In this document: piece by piece, positions 1 through 7,063 of the stretch
Layout of the letters: every line of letters begins with the position of its first letter
How positions within the stretch are numbered: the first letter of the stretch is position 1
NCBI GenBank assembly: GCA_028284765.1
Contig: JANQRA010000001.1
Location: forward strand, 1-41,720
Length of the DNA: 41,720 bases
Source: Acidimicrobiia bacterium
GTDB lineage: Bacteria > Actinomycetota > Acidimicrobiia > Spongiisociales > ZC4RG35
Reading direction: 5' to 3'
Notes under the pieces: generated by a model
What the model was told of the DNA's origin: nothing
Seen by the model: the letters and a program-made list of their open reading frames with translations, nothing else
The model's database searches: none
Position numbers and translations under genes: made by a program

Positions 1-1139
1 GACGTGTAGGAGTCACCGGCGAAGAACACACGGTCGCCCAACGGCCGAGACAGCTCTCTCGAAATCCGGAAGTCGGCCTCATCTTCGAGATATGCGGCAC
101 CGGCGAAAGGCTCGGCGTTCCAGTTCTGGACCAGGTGCCGCATGTAGGAGCGTGAAGCTATGCCGTCGAAGCCATCGTCGAGGTCGGCCAGCACACTGGT
201 AACAAGCTCATCATCGGTCATTGCCTGGTAGGCCTCTGCCTGAGCTCCAACCGAGAACACGCCAAGGATGTTCTGGTCGGTTCGCTGCCCGTAGGCGGCG
301 TCATAGAAGAGTCGCTGCCCGGCGTCGGTGTTGCTGTCGGGGAAGCCAACACCTGCCGGGTAGAACGCTTCGTCGAACTCGAAGAAGGCCTTCAATCCGC
401 TCCAAACAGTGGCTTCGTCGATGGCTTCGAGGCGATCTGCTTCGAGAGGTGGCATGAACGAGATGTCCCGTCGCTGGAGGATGCGAAGAGGAACCGTGAT
501 GATCGTGCGATCGGCTGAGTAGGTGCGGCCTGTGGCATCGGTGAGGACGACCTCGTCTCCAGCATGATTCACCGCGACAATCTGGGTGTTGTAACGGATG
601 AGATCACTGATCCCCGGCGTCACGTAGGTGTTGTAGAAGTCGAGCCAGCTCGAGCCCCGGAACTTCGTGTCCACATCGAATATCTCGGGCACCAGCGGTC
701 TGAAGGTGGTTGCCCCGTTCTGGATGTAGGCGATCTCGTCACTGTCCTGGTAGCCGACGAGCTCGGTGGTGACCTCAACTGTGGAGTCGTTGACGATCTC
801 ATCGAGGATCGAGCCATCGACGTGTACCCACTCGGCACCCAGAGAGATCGGGAAGTCGGCAAAGTCGAGGTTGTGCCGAATCCGGCCCCCATGGATGGGC
901 CCGGCTTCGAGCATCTCCACGTCGATCCCCTGCTGGACGAGCAGATGGGCGGCCGTCATACCGGCCGGTCCCGCACCCACAACAAGCACCTTGCCGGTGA
1001 ACGATGTGGAACGAGGCAGGCATCCAGTGAGCAAGACGGCGACGGCCGCCGCCCCGGAGGCCACGAACTGTCTTCTGGTCAGCAATGGACTGCTTCGCTG
1101 GCTCGGCTGTTGCGATCTGGCGGACTCGGCTGGCTTCAC
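1..1139 (-). CDS. Tat-exported flavin monoamine oxidase-like protein (3' end outside window)
   Basis: The minus-strand reading frame encodes an FAD-dependent amine oxidase. The N-terminus carries a twin-arginine signal (LTRRQF followed by an Ala-rich hydrophobic stretch) ending in a lipobox, LLTGC, so a Tat-secreted lipoprotein is predicted. The Rossmann dinucleotide-binding motif VVGAGPAGM follows directly, then LEAGPIHGGRI and GAEWVHVDGS, as in MAO/polyamine oxidases. The sequence at the window edge reads FFAGDSYT, matching the C-terminal FAD-contact motif (FAGE/D), so only a short tail is missing. The family oxidises primary or secondary amines to aldehyde, ammonia and peroxide; the substrate here is unknown. 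The start is uncertain: GTG at 1139 is used, TTG at 1085 would give a compact MLTRRQF start, and GTG at 1181 overlaps the upstream PIN gene stop. None has a clear ribosome-binding site. Confidence 0.85.
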   Translation of the reverse strand, partial: MKPAESARSQQPSQRSSPLLTRRQFVASGAAAVAVLLTGCLPRSTSFTGKVLVVGAGPAGMTAAHLLVQQGIDVEMLEAGPIHGGRIRHNLDFADFPISLGAEWVHVDGSILDEIVNDSTVEVTTELVGYQDSDEIAYIQNGATTFRPLVPEIFDVDTKFRGSSWLDFYNTYVTPGISDLIRYNTQIVAVNHAGDEVVLTDATGRTYSADRTIITVPLRILQRRDISFMPPLEADRLEAIDEATVWSGLKAFFEFDEAFYPAGVGFPDSNTDAGQRLFYDAAYGQRTDQNILGVFSVGAQAEAYQAMTDDELVTSVLADLDDGFDGIASRSYMRHLVQNWNAEPFAGAAYLEDEADFRISRELSRPLGDRVFFAGDSYT

Positions 1140-1177
1140 GAGCCACAAGGTAACGGCAGATCTGCGGACTCGACTCC

Positions 1178-1594
1178 TCACCCTGGACCGAGGTGGCTCA
1201 TCGCCAGAAACTCGGCCGGAGAGCGAACGGGTATCCGCCCAGACAAGGTCAGAAGATCTGAGTCCCCTGAAACCAGCACGGACTGTGTGCCGGCAGCGAG
1301 TGCGATCAGGTAATCATCGTCGGGGTCTTCCGACCGCACATCGGGAGGCCCCTCAGGATCGTCAGTCGTCGTTCCACCTCTCGCGAGAAGCTCAAGCAGC
1401 TCGATCGCCTCCTCGGGAGTGATCCGACTAACAAGCTTCGGATAGTTGAAGGCGCGTTCTAGCTCAGCAAGCAGCCTGTTGGAGACAACGAGCTCAAATG
1501 CCCCTTCCAACCAGGCCGCGAATACTCGGCCTGGTGAACCCCCTGGCGAAAGAGTTGCTGAGATGATGACGTTTGGGTCGAGAACCGCCCTCAA
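1178..1594 (-). CDS. PIN-domain ribonuclease toxin (VapC-like)
   Basis: This 138-residue protein is a PIN-domain toxin of the 'putative TA toxin component, PIN family' type. It starts MRAVLDPNVIISA, which carries the first conserved Asp, followed by the GGSPGRVF segment typical of this subgroup. A conserved Glu lies in LLAELERAF, with further acidic residues in DPDDDYLIALA and SGDSDLLTL, completing the Mg-binding site of these RNases. The ATG overlaps the stop of the upstream RHH antitoxin by 4 nt (ATGA), implying translational coupling. The second residue of the usual LDTN motif is Pro instead of Thr. The RNA target cannot be inferred from sequence. Confidence 0.85.
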   Translation of the reverse strand: MRAVLDPNVIISATLSPGGSPGRVFAAWLEGAFELVVSNRLLAELERAFNYPKLVSRITPEEAIELLELLARGGTTTDDPEGPPDVRSEDPDDDYLIALAAGTQSVLVSGDSDLLTLSGRIPVRSPAEFLAMSHLGPG

Positions 1595-1824
1595 TTGTCG
1601 GATTCACGCCGGGCGGCAGTCTGCGCCTCTAAGGCCAGTTCCATCGCGTCTTCCTCGGACATGTCATTCCGTGCCCAGAGTCGCTCCATTAGGTCCAGAC
1701 CGAGGTCTCGTCGGACAGCCTCCTCGATAACTTCGCTTTCACCCTTGCCGGTGCGGGCGGCTCGAACCTTGACCGCTTTCAAGACTTCCTCATCAATCGT
1801 GAGGGTCGTGCGCGTCTTTGTCAT
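1591..1824 (-). CDS. Ribbon-helix-helix antitoxin for the PIN toxin
   Basis: This 77-residue protein begins MTKTRTTLTIDEEVLKAVK, the beta-strand plus first helix of the MetJ/Arc/CopG fold, with helix two around KGESEVIEEAVRRDL. The acidic C-terminal half (ERLWARNDMSEEDAMELAL) is the part expected to bind and neutralise the PIN toxin. It is the first gene of a two-gene operon. The ATG lies 6 nt below a TATGAT -10 box and within an inverted repeat, so a leaderless, self-repressed transcript is likely. Confidence 0.85.
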   Translation of the reverse strand: MTKTRTTLTIDEEVLKAVKVRAARTGKGESEVIEEAVRRDLGLDLMERLWARNDMSEEDAMELALEAQTAARRESDN

Positions 1825-1846
1825 GTTCGCATCATAGCATCATGAC
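1820..1846 (-). promoter_or_regulatory. Promoter/operator of the PIN-RHH operon
   Basis: On the minus strand TATGAT (1831-1836) is a good -10 box with only 6 nt before the antitoxin ATG. The box is enclosed by the perfect inverted repeat GTCATG (1820-1825) / CATGAC (1841-1846) and by the direct repeat GCATCAT-A-GCATCAT, a likely RHH antitoxin operator. No convincing -35 box is visible. Confidence 0.6.
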
Positions 1847-1878
1847 GCGTGTCTCTTGGGTCGACAGATTCAGGATCG

Positions 1879-1915
1879 TTGACTTTCACGTTGCGTGAAG
1901 ATATCTTCATATATT
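1879..1915 (+). promoter_or_regulatory. Promoter with palindromic operator for the MNT-HEPN operon
   Basis: TTGACT (1879-1884) and TATCTT (1902-1907) are separated by 17 bp. The spacer holds a perfect palindrome, TTCACG-TTG-CGTGAA (1885-1899), and GAAGATATCTTC (1897-1908) is a second perfect 12-bp palindrome overlapping the -10 box. The GTG at 1916 is 8 nt past the -10, predicting a leaderless mRNA. The operator could be bound by the winged-helix domain of the first gene product. Confidence 0.65.
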
Positions 1916-2470
1916 GTGAAAGTAGGCATCCGTCTTCCGATCTTCAGGTCGCCGGAACAAGAGAGGCTTCTCGGCGAACTCTTCGTGTTTGCCGACGGGC
2001 CGATCTCTCTAAGCGAGCTGTCCGCTCGGGCTGGGACGTCGATGGGCGGCACGCACAAGGAAGTGGAAAGACTCGAGGCATCGGGATTGGTCAGATCGAC
2101 GACAGTTGGGCGCAACAGGCTCATAGAAGCCGACCCCAAGTCGCCCGTCTATCAAGACCTGCGAGGACTGCTAGTCAAGACGCTCGGACCTGAACCCCTG
2201 CTTCGCTCTGCCCTAGCCGAAATCGACGGCATCGAAGATGCGTTCATTTACGGCTCATGGGCAGATCCAGCACGGCCGTCTGCGGCGGATATCGACGTCC
2301 TCGTTGTCGGCGACCCCGAATTGGACGCCGTATATGACGCCGCTTCAGCGGTCGAAAGGGTGGTTGGACGCCCCGTCAACGTGGCAATCCGCTCCCCCGC
2401 CGAGTGGGCCGAATCCAACGGTGGATTTGAACGGGCCGTCAAGGCCGGCGCGCGTATTGATCTCAGATGA
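1916..2470 (+). CDS. Winged-helix/MNT nucleotidyltransferase fusion, antitoxin of a MNT-HEPN system
   Basis: The product is 184 residues from GTG 1916; an upstream in-frame GTG at 1895 lies inside the promoter palindrome and is rejected. Residues 13-72 form a winged-helix DNA-binding region (RSPEQERLLGELFV, ISLSELSARAGTSMGGTHKEVERLEASGLV). The C-terminal half is a minimal nucleotidyltransferase: GSW at about 113-115 and DID at about 125-127 supply the GSx10DxD metal-binding signature. In known MntA-HepT systems the MNT protein neutralises the HEPN RNase by adding AMP to it. The fused DNA-binding domain suggests it also represses its own operon. The stop overlaps the HEPN start by 4 nt. Confidence 0.85.
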   Translation: MKVGIRLPIFRSPEQERLLGELFVFADGPISLSELSARAGTSMGGTHKEVERLEASGLVRSTTVGRNRLIEADPKSPVYQDLRGLLVKTLGPEPLLRSALAEIDGIEDAFIYGSWADPARPSAADIDVLVVGDPELDAVYDAASAVERVVGRPVNVAIRSPAEWAESNGGFERAVKAGARIDLR

Positions 2471-2889
2471 GCATCCTCGACGACCTCAGGAATCGTGGGC
2501 TGATCGAAACCGTCAACGCTGATCGAGTCACGGCGAATCAATGGCTCAACGACGCCGAGCGACATCTCGAAGCAGCGCGCCACATTGCCCAACTCGATCC
2601 TTCGGGTGCCTATGTGCTGGCCTACGACGCAGCTCGAAAGGCGGTAGCGGCTGCTCTGCTCATGGACGGACACCGGGTTCTCAGTCGACCCGGAGCTCAC
2701 CGAGCCTTGGCCGAATACTCCGACTGGCTCGCCACGGAAACGGGAGAACGAGCCTTGACACGTTTCGATCGAATGAGAAGGAACCGAAACCAATCAGAGT
2801 ATGGATCAAGGACATTCGGGGAAGCCGAAGTAGTGGGAGCCATCGACACCGCCCGATCGATCCACGCCGCCTGCGCCAATCACATCTGA
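2467..2889 (+). CDS. HEPN-domain toxin partner of the MNT antitoxin
   Basis: The 140-residue, all-helical protein has the HEPN pattern NDAERHLEAARHIAQ, then AYVLAYDAARKAVAAALLMDGHRV, then a basic catalytic-type segment RMRRNRNQSEYG (about 102-113). The Arg-Asn and downstream Tyr correspond to the HEPN active-site region and to the Tyr that MNT partners can AMPylate. It is coupled to the upstream gene by an ATGA overlap. The expected role is an RNase toxin. Its substrate is unknown. Confidence 0.8.
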   Translation: MSILDDLRNRGLIETVNADRVTANQWLNDAERHLEAARHIAQLDPSGAYVLAYDAARKAVAAALLMDGHRVLSRPGAHRALAEYSDWLATETGERALTRFDRMRRNRNQSEYGSRTFGEAEVVGAIDTARSIHAACANHI

Positions 2890-2902
2890 CACGCCCACGA
2901 GG

Positions 2903-2935
2903 AGTGGAACTCTGACGACCGCCCGGAATTGGTGC
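2903..2935 (+). repeat. Degenerate R1 repeat copy (left part only)
   Basis: TGACGACCGCCCGGAATTGG followed by TGCGGT matches the left end of the R1 repeats at 4249, 5984 and 6111 (consensus CCCGGAATAGGTGCGGT). The right half with GTCGTTGTTGGG is not recognisable here. It starts about 14 nt after the HEPN stop codon. Confidence 0.45.
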
Positions 2936-3021
2936 GGTCGACGAGAAGACATCTCCACCCCGACGACCCGGACGACTGCGATGCGACACGGCTCGATGTA
3001 GACCGAAACGCATACTGAACG

Positions 3022-3027
3022 TAGACT
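3022..3027 (+). promoter_or_regulatory. -10 box (TAGACT) of the first MazF-type operon
   Basis: TAGACT ends 8 nt before the antitoxin ATG at 3036, the leaderless spacing seen at other TA operons in this window. The -35 region is weak. GTAGACCGA/GTAGACTGA form a nearby direct repeat. Confidence 0.45.
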
Positions 3028-3035
3028 GACCAGGT

Positions 3036-3275
3036 ATGGCAACCACCACGATCCGCGTCGACACCGACACCCACTCTCGCCTTCAGGCGTTGAGCAAAGA
3101 GTCCGGCAGGTCGCTAATCGAAACCATCCGGGATGCCACAGAAGCTCTCGGCCGACAACGATTCGCTCATCAGGTGGCAACCGAACTAGCTGCGCTGCAA
3201 GCAGACGAGAGTGCCTGGAAGGCCTACCTCGCCGAAGCCGACTCAACGTCAGTTGCAGATGGCATCAGTCGATGA
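3036..3275 (+). CDS. RHH-type antitoxin (MazE role), module 1
   Basis: The 79-residue protein begins MATTTIRVDTDTHSRLQALS, the strand-helix start of VapB/MazE-like RHH antitoxins, with the second helix at SLIETIRDATEALGRQR. The C-terminal half (ELAALQADESAWKAYLAEAD) should wrap the toxin. The gene ends inside the MazF-type toxin gene (17 nt overlap). It is a distant paralogue of the orphan antitoxin at 20965-21159, which shares the TTxRVDxxTH start. Confidence 0.8.
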   Translation: MATTTIRVDTDTHSRLQALSKESGRSLIETIRDATEALGRQRFAHQVATELAALQADESAWKAYLAEADSTSVADGISR

Positions 3276-3597
3276 TCTGTGGCTTGTCGACTTTGGCGAG
3301 CCATACCCGGGTGAGCCGGCAGCCCATCGGCCGGCGCTAGTACTAGGGCCGCCAGAGACTTTCGGACCGAGGTTCCCGTTTGTGATCGTCACACCCCTGA
3401 CGACCACCCGGCAGGGACTCTCTCTCCATATCGAAGTGGAGCCGACCATCGAGAACGGGCTCGACGACACCAGCTACATCCAATGCGAGCTAGTTCGGTC
3501 GATCAATCGAAAGCGTCTGGTGCACCGGCTCGGCACCATCGACGCCGACACCAGCCGGAGCGTCGCCAGCGTCGTCAAAACACTCCTCAGCTACTGA
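3259..3597 (+). CDS. mazF: MazF/PemK-type endoribonuclease toxin, module 1
   Basis: From ATG 3259 the 112-residue product reads MASVDDLWLVDFGEPYPGEPAAH, then RPALVLGP, FVIVTPLTTT, a GLDDTSYIQCELVRSI segment and RLGTID. These are the core strands of the MazF/CcdB fold, with the RP and TSYIxC regions corresponding to the RNA-binding and active-site Arg/Ser/Thr positions. MazF toxins cleave single-stranded RNA at short sequence motifs. An upstream in-frame ATG at 3211 would add 16 residues of low-complexity sequence and is less likely. Confidence 0.85.
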   Translation: MASVDDLWLVDFGEPYPGEPAAHRPALVLGPPETFGPRFPFVIVTPLTTTRQGLSLHIEVEPTIENGLDDTSYIQCELVRSINRKRLVHRLGTIDADTSRSVASVVKTLLSY

Positions 3598-3676
3598 CCC
3601 AAGGCTGCCGACAGAACGCAACAGGCAGTAAAGCTGCCCATCGGTGCAATGGGACTGAGACCCCTTGAATGGATTC

Positions 3677-3708
3677 TTGTCATACGCCTTAGGCTCGACG
3701 TATGACAA
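3677..3708 (+). promoter_or_regulatory. Inverted-repeat operator and leaderless promoter of the second MazF-type operon
   Basis: TTGTCATACG (3677-3686) and CGTATGACAA (3699-3708) form a perfect 10-bp inverted repeat whose right arm contains the antitoxin ATG (3702). TAGGCT (3690-3695) between the arms is a plausible -10 box 6 nt before that ATG, and TTGAAT (3665) is a possible but distant -35. Antitoxin binding would block both transcription and ribosome access. Confidence 0.65.
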
Positions 3709-3953
3709 TGTTCAGCTTCCGTGTCGATACCGAGGAGGCAGAGGAAGCCACCCAGTGGGCTCGGCGTCTCGGCATCGACCGGTCCGAGCTTCTCCGAGAT
3801 GCTCTACATCGATATCTGGTGAGACTCAGGGCAGAAGATGACATCGAAGCGTGGTTGCAGCGGCCCCCAACTGAAGATGAGGAGAGCCTCGGTGAGATCT
3901 CGGACTGGGGTCCCGCCGAAGACTGGACAGACTGGCTCGATGCGACGGGGTGA
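3702..3953 (+). CDS. RHH-type antitoxin (MazE role), module 2
   Basis: The 83-residue protein has the RHH start MTMFSFRVDTEEAEEATQWA and a second helix IDRSELLRDALHRYLVRL. An acidic, Trp-rich tail (DWGPAEDWTDWLDATG) follows, as often seen in actinobacterial MazE-type antitoxins. The start codon lies within the right arm of the operator repeat. The gene overlaps the downstream MazF-type toxin by 14 nt. Confidence 0.8.
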   Translation: MTMFSFRVDTEEAEEATQWARRLGIDRSELLRDALHRYLVRLRAEDDIEAWLQRPPTEDEESLGEISDWGPAEDWTDWLDATG

Positions 3954-4248
3954 GATCTGGTTCGCAAAGACTCCAGGTGGCGACAGGCCGGTCCTCGTTC
4001 TCACACGTGACCCGGTCGCCGATCGGATCGGGTCGGTTGTCGTGGCATCCTTGGCCAGGACCCAGCGAGGGCTCGTATCGGAACTCGAGCTGTCTCCCGA
4101 TGTCGACGGTGTGCCGACGGAGTGCGTGGTCAACTTCGACAACCTTCACACGATCCCGCGAGGGTCTTTCAGAAGACCAATCGCCCAACTATCACCTAAG
4201 AGACTCGCAGCTTGCTGCCGCGTACTCCGGGACGCAATGGGCTGCTGA
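3940..4248 (+). CDS. mazF: MazF/PemK-type endoribonuclease toxin, module 2
   Basis: From ATG 3940 the 102-residue product begins MRRGEIWFAKTPGGDRPVLVLTRD, the classic MazF start (RGEIW...RPVLVL). It continues with VVVASLARTQRGLVSELELS, a CVVNFDNLHTIPRGSF stretch and a C-terminal helix. The family cleaves mRNA, tRNA or rRNA at specific sites. It is translated with its antitoxin through overlapping frames. An R1 repeat begins at the base after the stop codon. Confidence 0.88.
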   Translation: MRRGEIWFAKTPGGDRPVLVLTRDPVADRIGSVVVASLARTQRGLVSELELSPDVDGVPTECVVNFDNLHTIPRGSFRRPIAQLSPKRLAACCRVLRDAMGC

Positions 4249-4345
4249 GCGCGACCCGGAATAGGTGCGGTTGGCAAAGGCGTGCCCGGACCGAACACGA
4301 TGTCGACTCGTAGGTCGACCTGAGATCAAACGCTGGGACTCCATT
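4249..4345 (+). repeat. R1 dispersed repeat, copy A
   Basis: It shares CCCGGAATAGGTGCGGT, GGCAA and a distal ATCAAACG...GGGACTC with the best copy at 6111. The central GTCGTTGTTGGG is replaced by unrelated sequence containing GTCGAC palindromes. It starts directly after the mazF stop codon. Confidence 0.6.
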
Positions 4346-4375
4346 TCTGTCGCTATCGAGCGATACCCTTTGACT

Positions 4376-4492
4376 ATGCCTAAAGCCCGAGATGATGCAA
4401 CCGACCAGGACATCAGCGCGATCGATGTTGCCTGGCTGGAAGCAGCTTTGGAGGAGTACGCGGCACTCCTCCAGTACTTGCGCGAGCATTGA
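4376..4492 (+). CDS. Possible small ORF, 38 residues, unrecognised
   Basis: A short ORF begins MPKARDDATDQDISAIDVAW and ends EYAALLQYLREH. It is acidic with two probable helices and has no recognised family. GATACC lies 8 nt before its ATG, the same geometry as the TA promoters here, which is the main reason for listing it. It could be an antitoxin remnant or noise. Nothing recognisable follows until repeat B. Confidence 0.25.
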   Translation: MPKARDDATDQDISAIDVAWLEAALEEYAALLQYLREH

Positions 4493-4601
4493 GGAAACCA
4501 GATCTCCGACTGGCCATCGCCGTCAAACACAGAGTCCGGGGCGACGACGAATGGTTCGATGAGCCAGATGACCTCGACCGTGTCCAGATTGCTCTCCAAT
4601 C

Positions 4602-4690
4602 CATCGAAGAAGTGGGTGGTGTTGGTACGGAAAGGCCTGTCGTTGTTGGGGAATCGGACGATCTGGCTGATGACGTCAAACGGGGGTTGA
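4602..4690 (+). repeat. R1 dispersed repeat, copy B
   Basis: It contains GAAGAAGT, GGTGGTGTTGG, AGGCCTGTCGTTGTTGGGG and a distal GACGTCAAACGGGGGTTGA. The core AGGCCTGTCGTTGTTGGG is identical to copy D. It lies between the small ORF and the Fic gene, about 120 nt before the Fic start. Confidence 0.75.
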
Positions 4691-4807
4691 GCGCATCTGA
4701 AGTCTCATTTCAATCTTTCTGCGATCGAGTTCAATTCCACCTGGACATTTGCACCACAGTTGATTAGCTTCGAGCAGAATTCAACCGAATGCTCAAACTG
4801 GTGAATT

Positions 4808-5983
4808 ATGGATACCGAGCGGTTCGGATCGTCACCGATCGGCCAACTGATCCCAATCAACGGATACGACACCCGATTCGATGAGGAATACGACCATGTC
4901 GCTTTCATCCCGGACCCATTGCCGGAGCAGATCTTGCTCGAATCCGATACCTGGAAGATCGTTGCCGACGCAATGCTCGAACTCGGGCGTCTCGATGATG
5001 CAACTTCGAGGTTCCCAAACCCGTTGCTCCTCGTTCGCCCTGCGCTGAGGCGAGAAGCAGTGAGCACCTCTGCTCTCGAAGGCACATTCACTGATCTCGA
5101 GGACGTGTTGGCAGCGGATGTCGAGGAGCGCAGCCAACTGCCCGCCGACGTCCGGGAAGTCATAAACGCAATCGCGGCGATGGAGTTCGGGGTCGAGGCG
5201 ATCAGCTCAGGTCGCCAATTGAGCATTCATCTTGCCTGCGAACTCCAAGAGATTCTGATTGCGGGCACCTCATCGGACGGCCCCGACACCGGACGGATCC
5301 GAACATCGAACGTTTTCATCGGTCGAGACGATCAGCGCGTCCACGAAACTCGGTTCGTCCCTAGCCCGCACGGGCCAACCCTTGAAGGGCTCTTCCGTCG
5401 CTGGGAAGAGTGGATCCAGGCAGACCAAGGCCTGCATCTACTGGTCAAGTGCGCTCTTGCTCACTACCAGTTCGAAACTATCCACCCTTTTCACGACGGG
5501 AATGGGCGAGTGGGAAGAACGCTGGCCATCCTTCAGCTGATCGAGAGTGGAGCCACTCATCATCCGAACCTCGCCATATCCGTTTGGCTGCAGAATCATG
5601 ATGATGAGTACAGGGACAGCCTTCCTGAGTTGAGCGCGACAGGCAGGTTTGATCCCTGGGTCAGGTTCTTCGCAACGGCGGTAGCCGAACAGGCAATCAG
5701 CGAACGTGGCCGAGTCAGCCGACTTCTGACAATGAGAGACGAGATCGTCGATCAAGCAAGGCAGGCAAAGCTGAGAGGGGTGGCCATTCAGATTGTGGAG
5801 GATCTGATCGGTTATCCGTATCTCCGAGTTCCAGACATCTCCGACCGTTACAGCATCAGTTTCCAGGCGGCCAACAAGGCCGTTGGGAGGCTTGTGGAGG
5901 CGGGAGCCCTGGTGCAGGTCGGAGAAGGCGGCTACGGGCGTGTGTTCACATCACCAAAGGTTGTGAGGGCACTAAGGATCTGA
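4808..5983 (+). CDS. Fic-family AMP-transferase with intrinsic inhibitory helix and C-terminal winged helix
   Basis: This 391-residue protein has a Fic N-terminal region and an inhibitory motif TSALEG (87-92; [S/T]xxxE[G/N]). The Fic core carries HPFHDGNGRVGR (226-237), the complete catalytic motif with His, acidic residue, Gly-Asn-Gly and Arg. A C-terminal winged helix (about 325-385, YLRVPDISDRYSISFQAANKAVGRLVEAGAL read in two parts) follows. The layout matches class II Fic enzymes, in which the same protein contains its own Glu switch. They AMPylate target proteins and may act as stress regulators. It stands alone between R1 copies B and C. The stop codon abuts copy C. Confidence 0.9.
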   Translation: MDTERFGSSPIGQLIPINGYDTRFDEEYDHVAFIPDPLPEQILLESDTWKIVADAMLELGRLDDATSRFPNPLLLVRPALRREAVSTSALEGTFTDLEDVLAADVEERSQLPADVREVINAIAAMEFGVEAISSGRQLSIHLACELQEILIAGTSSDGPDTGRIRTSNVFIGRDDQRVHETRFVPSPHGPTLEGLFRRWEEWIQADQGLHLLVKCALAHYQFETIHPFHDGNGRVGRTLAILQLIESGATHHPNLAISVWLQNHDDEYRDSLPELSATGRFDPWVRFFATAVAEQAISERGRVSRLLTMRDEIVDQARQAKLRGVAIQIVEDLIGYPYLRVPDISDRYSISFQAANKAVGRLVEAGALVQVGEGGYGRVFTSPKVVRALRI

Positions 5984-6080
5984 CGACCCCTGGAAGAAGT
6001 ACATGGTGTTCGAGAGGAGGGGCCCGTCGTTGTTGGGGATTCGGGGGGTGGGGTAGCTCGCGTCAGACGGGAGTCATACA
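5984..6080 (+). repeat. R1 dispersed repeat, copy C
   Basis: It contains GACCCCTGGAAGAAGTACAT, GAGAGGAGGGGCCCGTCGTT, GTTGGGGATTCGGGGGGTGG and a distal GCGTCAGACGGGAGTCA. It begins at the base after the Fic stop codon. Confidence 0.8.
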
Positions 6081-6110
6081 TCAAGCTCCGGGATTCTTAG
6101 GCGTGGCAGT

Positions 6111-6216
6111 CGCGCCCCGGAATAGGTGCGGTAGGCAAGGAGAGGCCTGTCGTTGTTGGGAAAATCGGCGGTTGGGCCTTTGGCGTCAAACGTGGGTCAA
6201 ACCCAACGACAGGAGG
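6111..6216 (+). repeat. R1 dispersed repeat, copy D, with partial inverted extension
   Basis: This is the most complete copy: CGCGCCCCGGAATAGGTGCG, GTAGGCAAGGAGAGGCCTGT, CGTTGTTGGG, GGTTGGGCC and GGCGTCAAACGTGGGTCAAA. Immediately after it CCCAACGACAGG (6201-6212) is the reverse complement of the repeat core apart from a 3-nt bulge, so the copy can fold into a long hairpin. The 311-nt gap between Fic and the next gene consists mainly of copies C and D. Confidence 0.8.
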
Positions 6217-6294
6217 TCCGACCTCAGTCGAGAACGGACCCAGCTCTAGCGGTCTGCCCGTCCGCGCTCCATAGGAAGACAACGCGCGTCGATG

Positions 6295-6924
6295 TCAGTT
6301 ATCGGCGATTTCTTGGATTTGCTGCACATTGGCACCAGCTTCAGAGGCTGCCTTGAACTCTGCCCACTTCTCAACCGCAGCTGTCCCGAAATAAAACCCT
6401 ATGACGACGGTCATAAGGAAGGTGAAGCTCGTGAGCAACGTTTCAGTGACTGCGGGTAGGTCCTCCTCTCGACTCACAAACAGGACTAGTGCCACCGCGA
6501 CCAGGTACGTCAACACAAAAGAGCCAGCGATTGCGTTCCGCATCCGATTCTTGGTGATCTGGCCCGTGGTCGGCATCTGGGCCACGAGTAGCACGAAGAA
6601 GCTGATGACTGCAGTCGTCCCCACGGACCAAGTGACGCCTGCGAAACCTCCGAACTCGGCAGCGAGCCACAATCCCAGCGCGATCGACCCGGAAAGGCCT
6701 AGAGCAGCCCCGAGAAGAAGACTCCCGTACGCAGCGGTCCATATGGCGATGAGCAAGAAGATTGTCGACGTGACGACTAAACCGACGAAAGTATCTCGTG
6801 TGGTGGGTAGCCAATCACCGTCATCCAACCAGAACGTCGTCACGACGAGGACAACGGAAACCAGAAGCAGAATCACGGTTACCGGGACGGCAAGTCTTCG
6901 GAAGAACTGGGACGCCACTGTCAC
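6295..6924 (-). CDS. Small polytopic membrane protein, unrecognised
   Basis: The 209-residue product has about six hydrophobic segments: about 13-30, 44-62, 66-90, 98-115, 132-150 and 160-182. A short amphipathic C-terminus (EKWAEFKAASEAGANVQQIQEIADN) is probably cytoplasmic. No enzymatic motif is visible and I do not recognise the family. It is a single-gene cassette between R1 copies D and E. Isolation amid TA and defence genes makes a stress or defence role possible, but that is inference only. Confidence 0.7.
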   Translation of the reverse strand: MTVASQFFRRLAVPVTVILLLVSVVLVVTTFWLDDGDWLPTTRDTFVGLVVTSTIFLLIAIWTAAYGSLLLGAALGLSGSIALGLWLAAEFGGFAGVTWSVGTTAVISFFVLLVAQMPTTGQITKNRMRNAIAGSFVLTYLVAVALVLFVSREEDLPAVTETLLTSFTFLMTVVIGFYFGTAAVEKWAEFKAASEAGANVQQIQEIADN

Positions 6925-6967
6925 CTCCTGTGCCGAAGCATAGAGATCGGCAACCTAGCGTGGTATG

Positions 6968-7063
6968 AGGATCAGACGATAAGGGTAGGTGCTGTTGGTT
7001 AGGAGAGGTCCGTGGTCGTTGGGGATTTGGCAGTCAGACAGCTATGCAACGGGGGCCAAACCT
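6968..7063 (+). repeat. R1 dispersed repeat, copy E (diverged)
   Basis: It contains GGTAGGTGCTGTTGGTTAGG, AGAGGTCCGTGGTCGTTGGG, GATTTGG and a distal CAACGGGGGCCAAACC. It is recognisably R1 with several substitutions and lies 44 nt upstream of the membrane-protein start. Confidence 0.6.

Noticed and set aside
564-1313. 249-codon plus-strand ORF
   Set aside because: It is the antisense shadow of the amine oxidase, which has coherent FAD-binding motifs on the minus strand.
1895-1915. GTG 1895 as start of the MNT fusion
   Set aside because: It lies upstream of or inside the -10 box and operator palindrome, before the predicted transcription start.
2248-2793. 181-codon minus-strand ORF
   Set aside because: It is antisense to the MNT and HEPN genes, which are clearly recognised.
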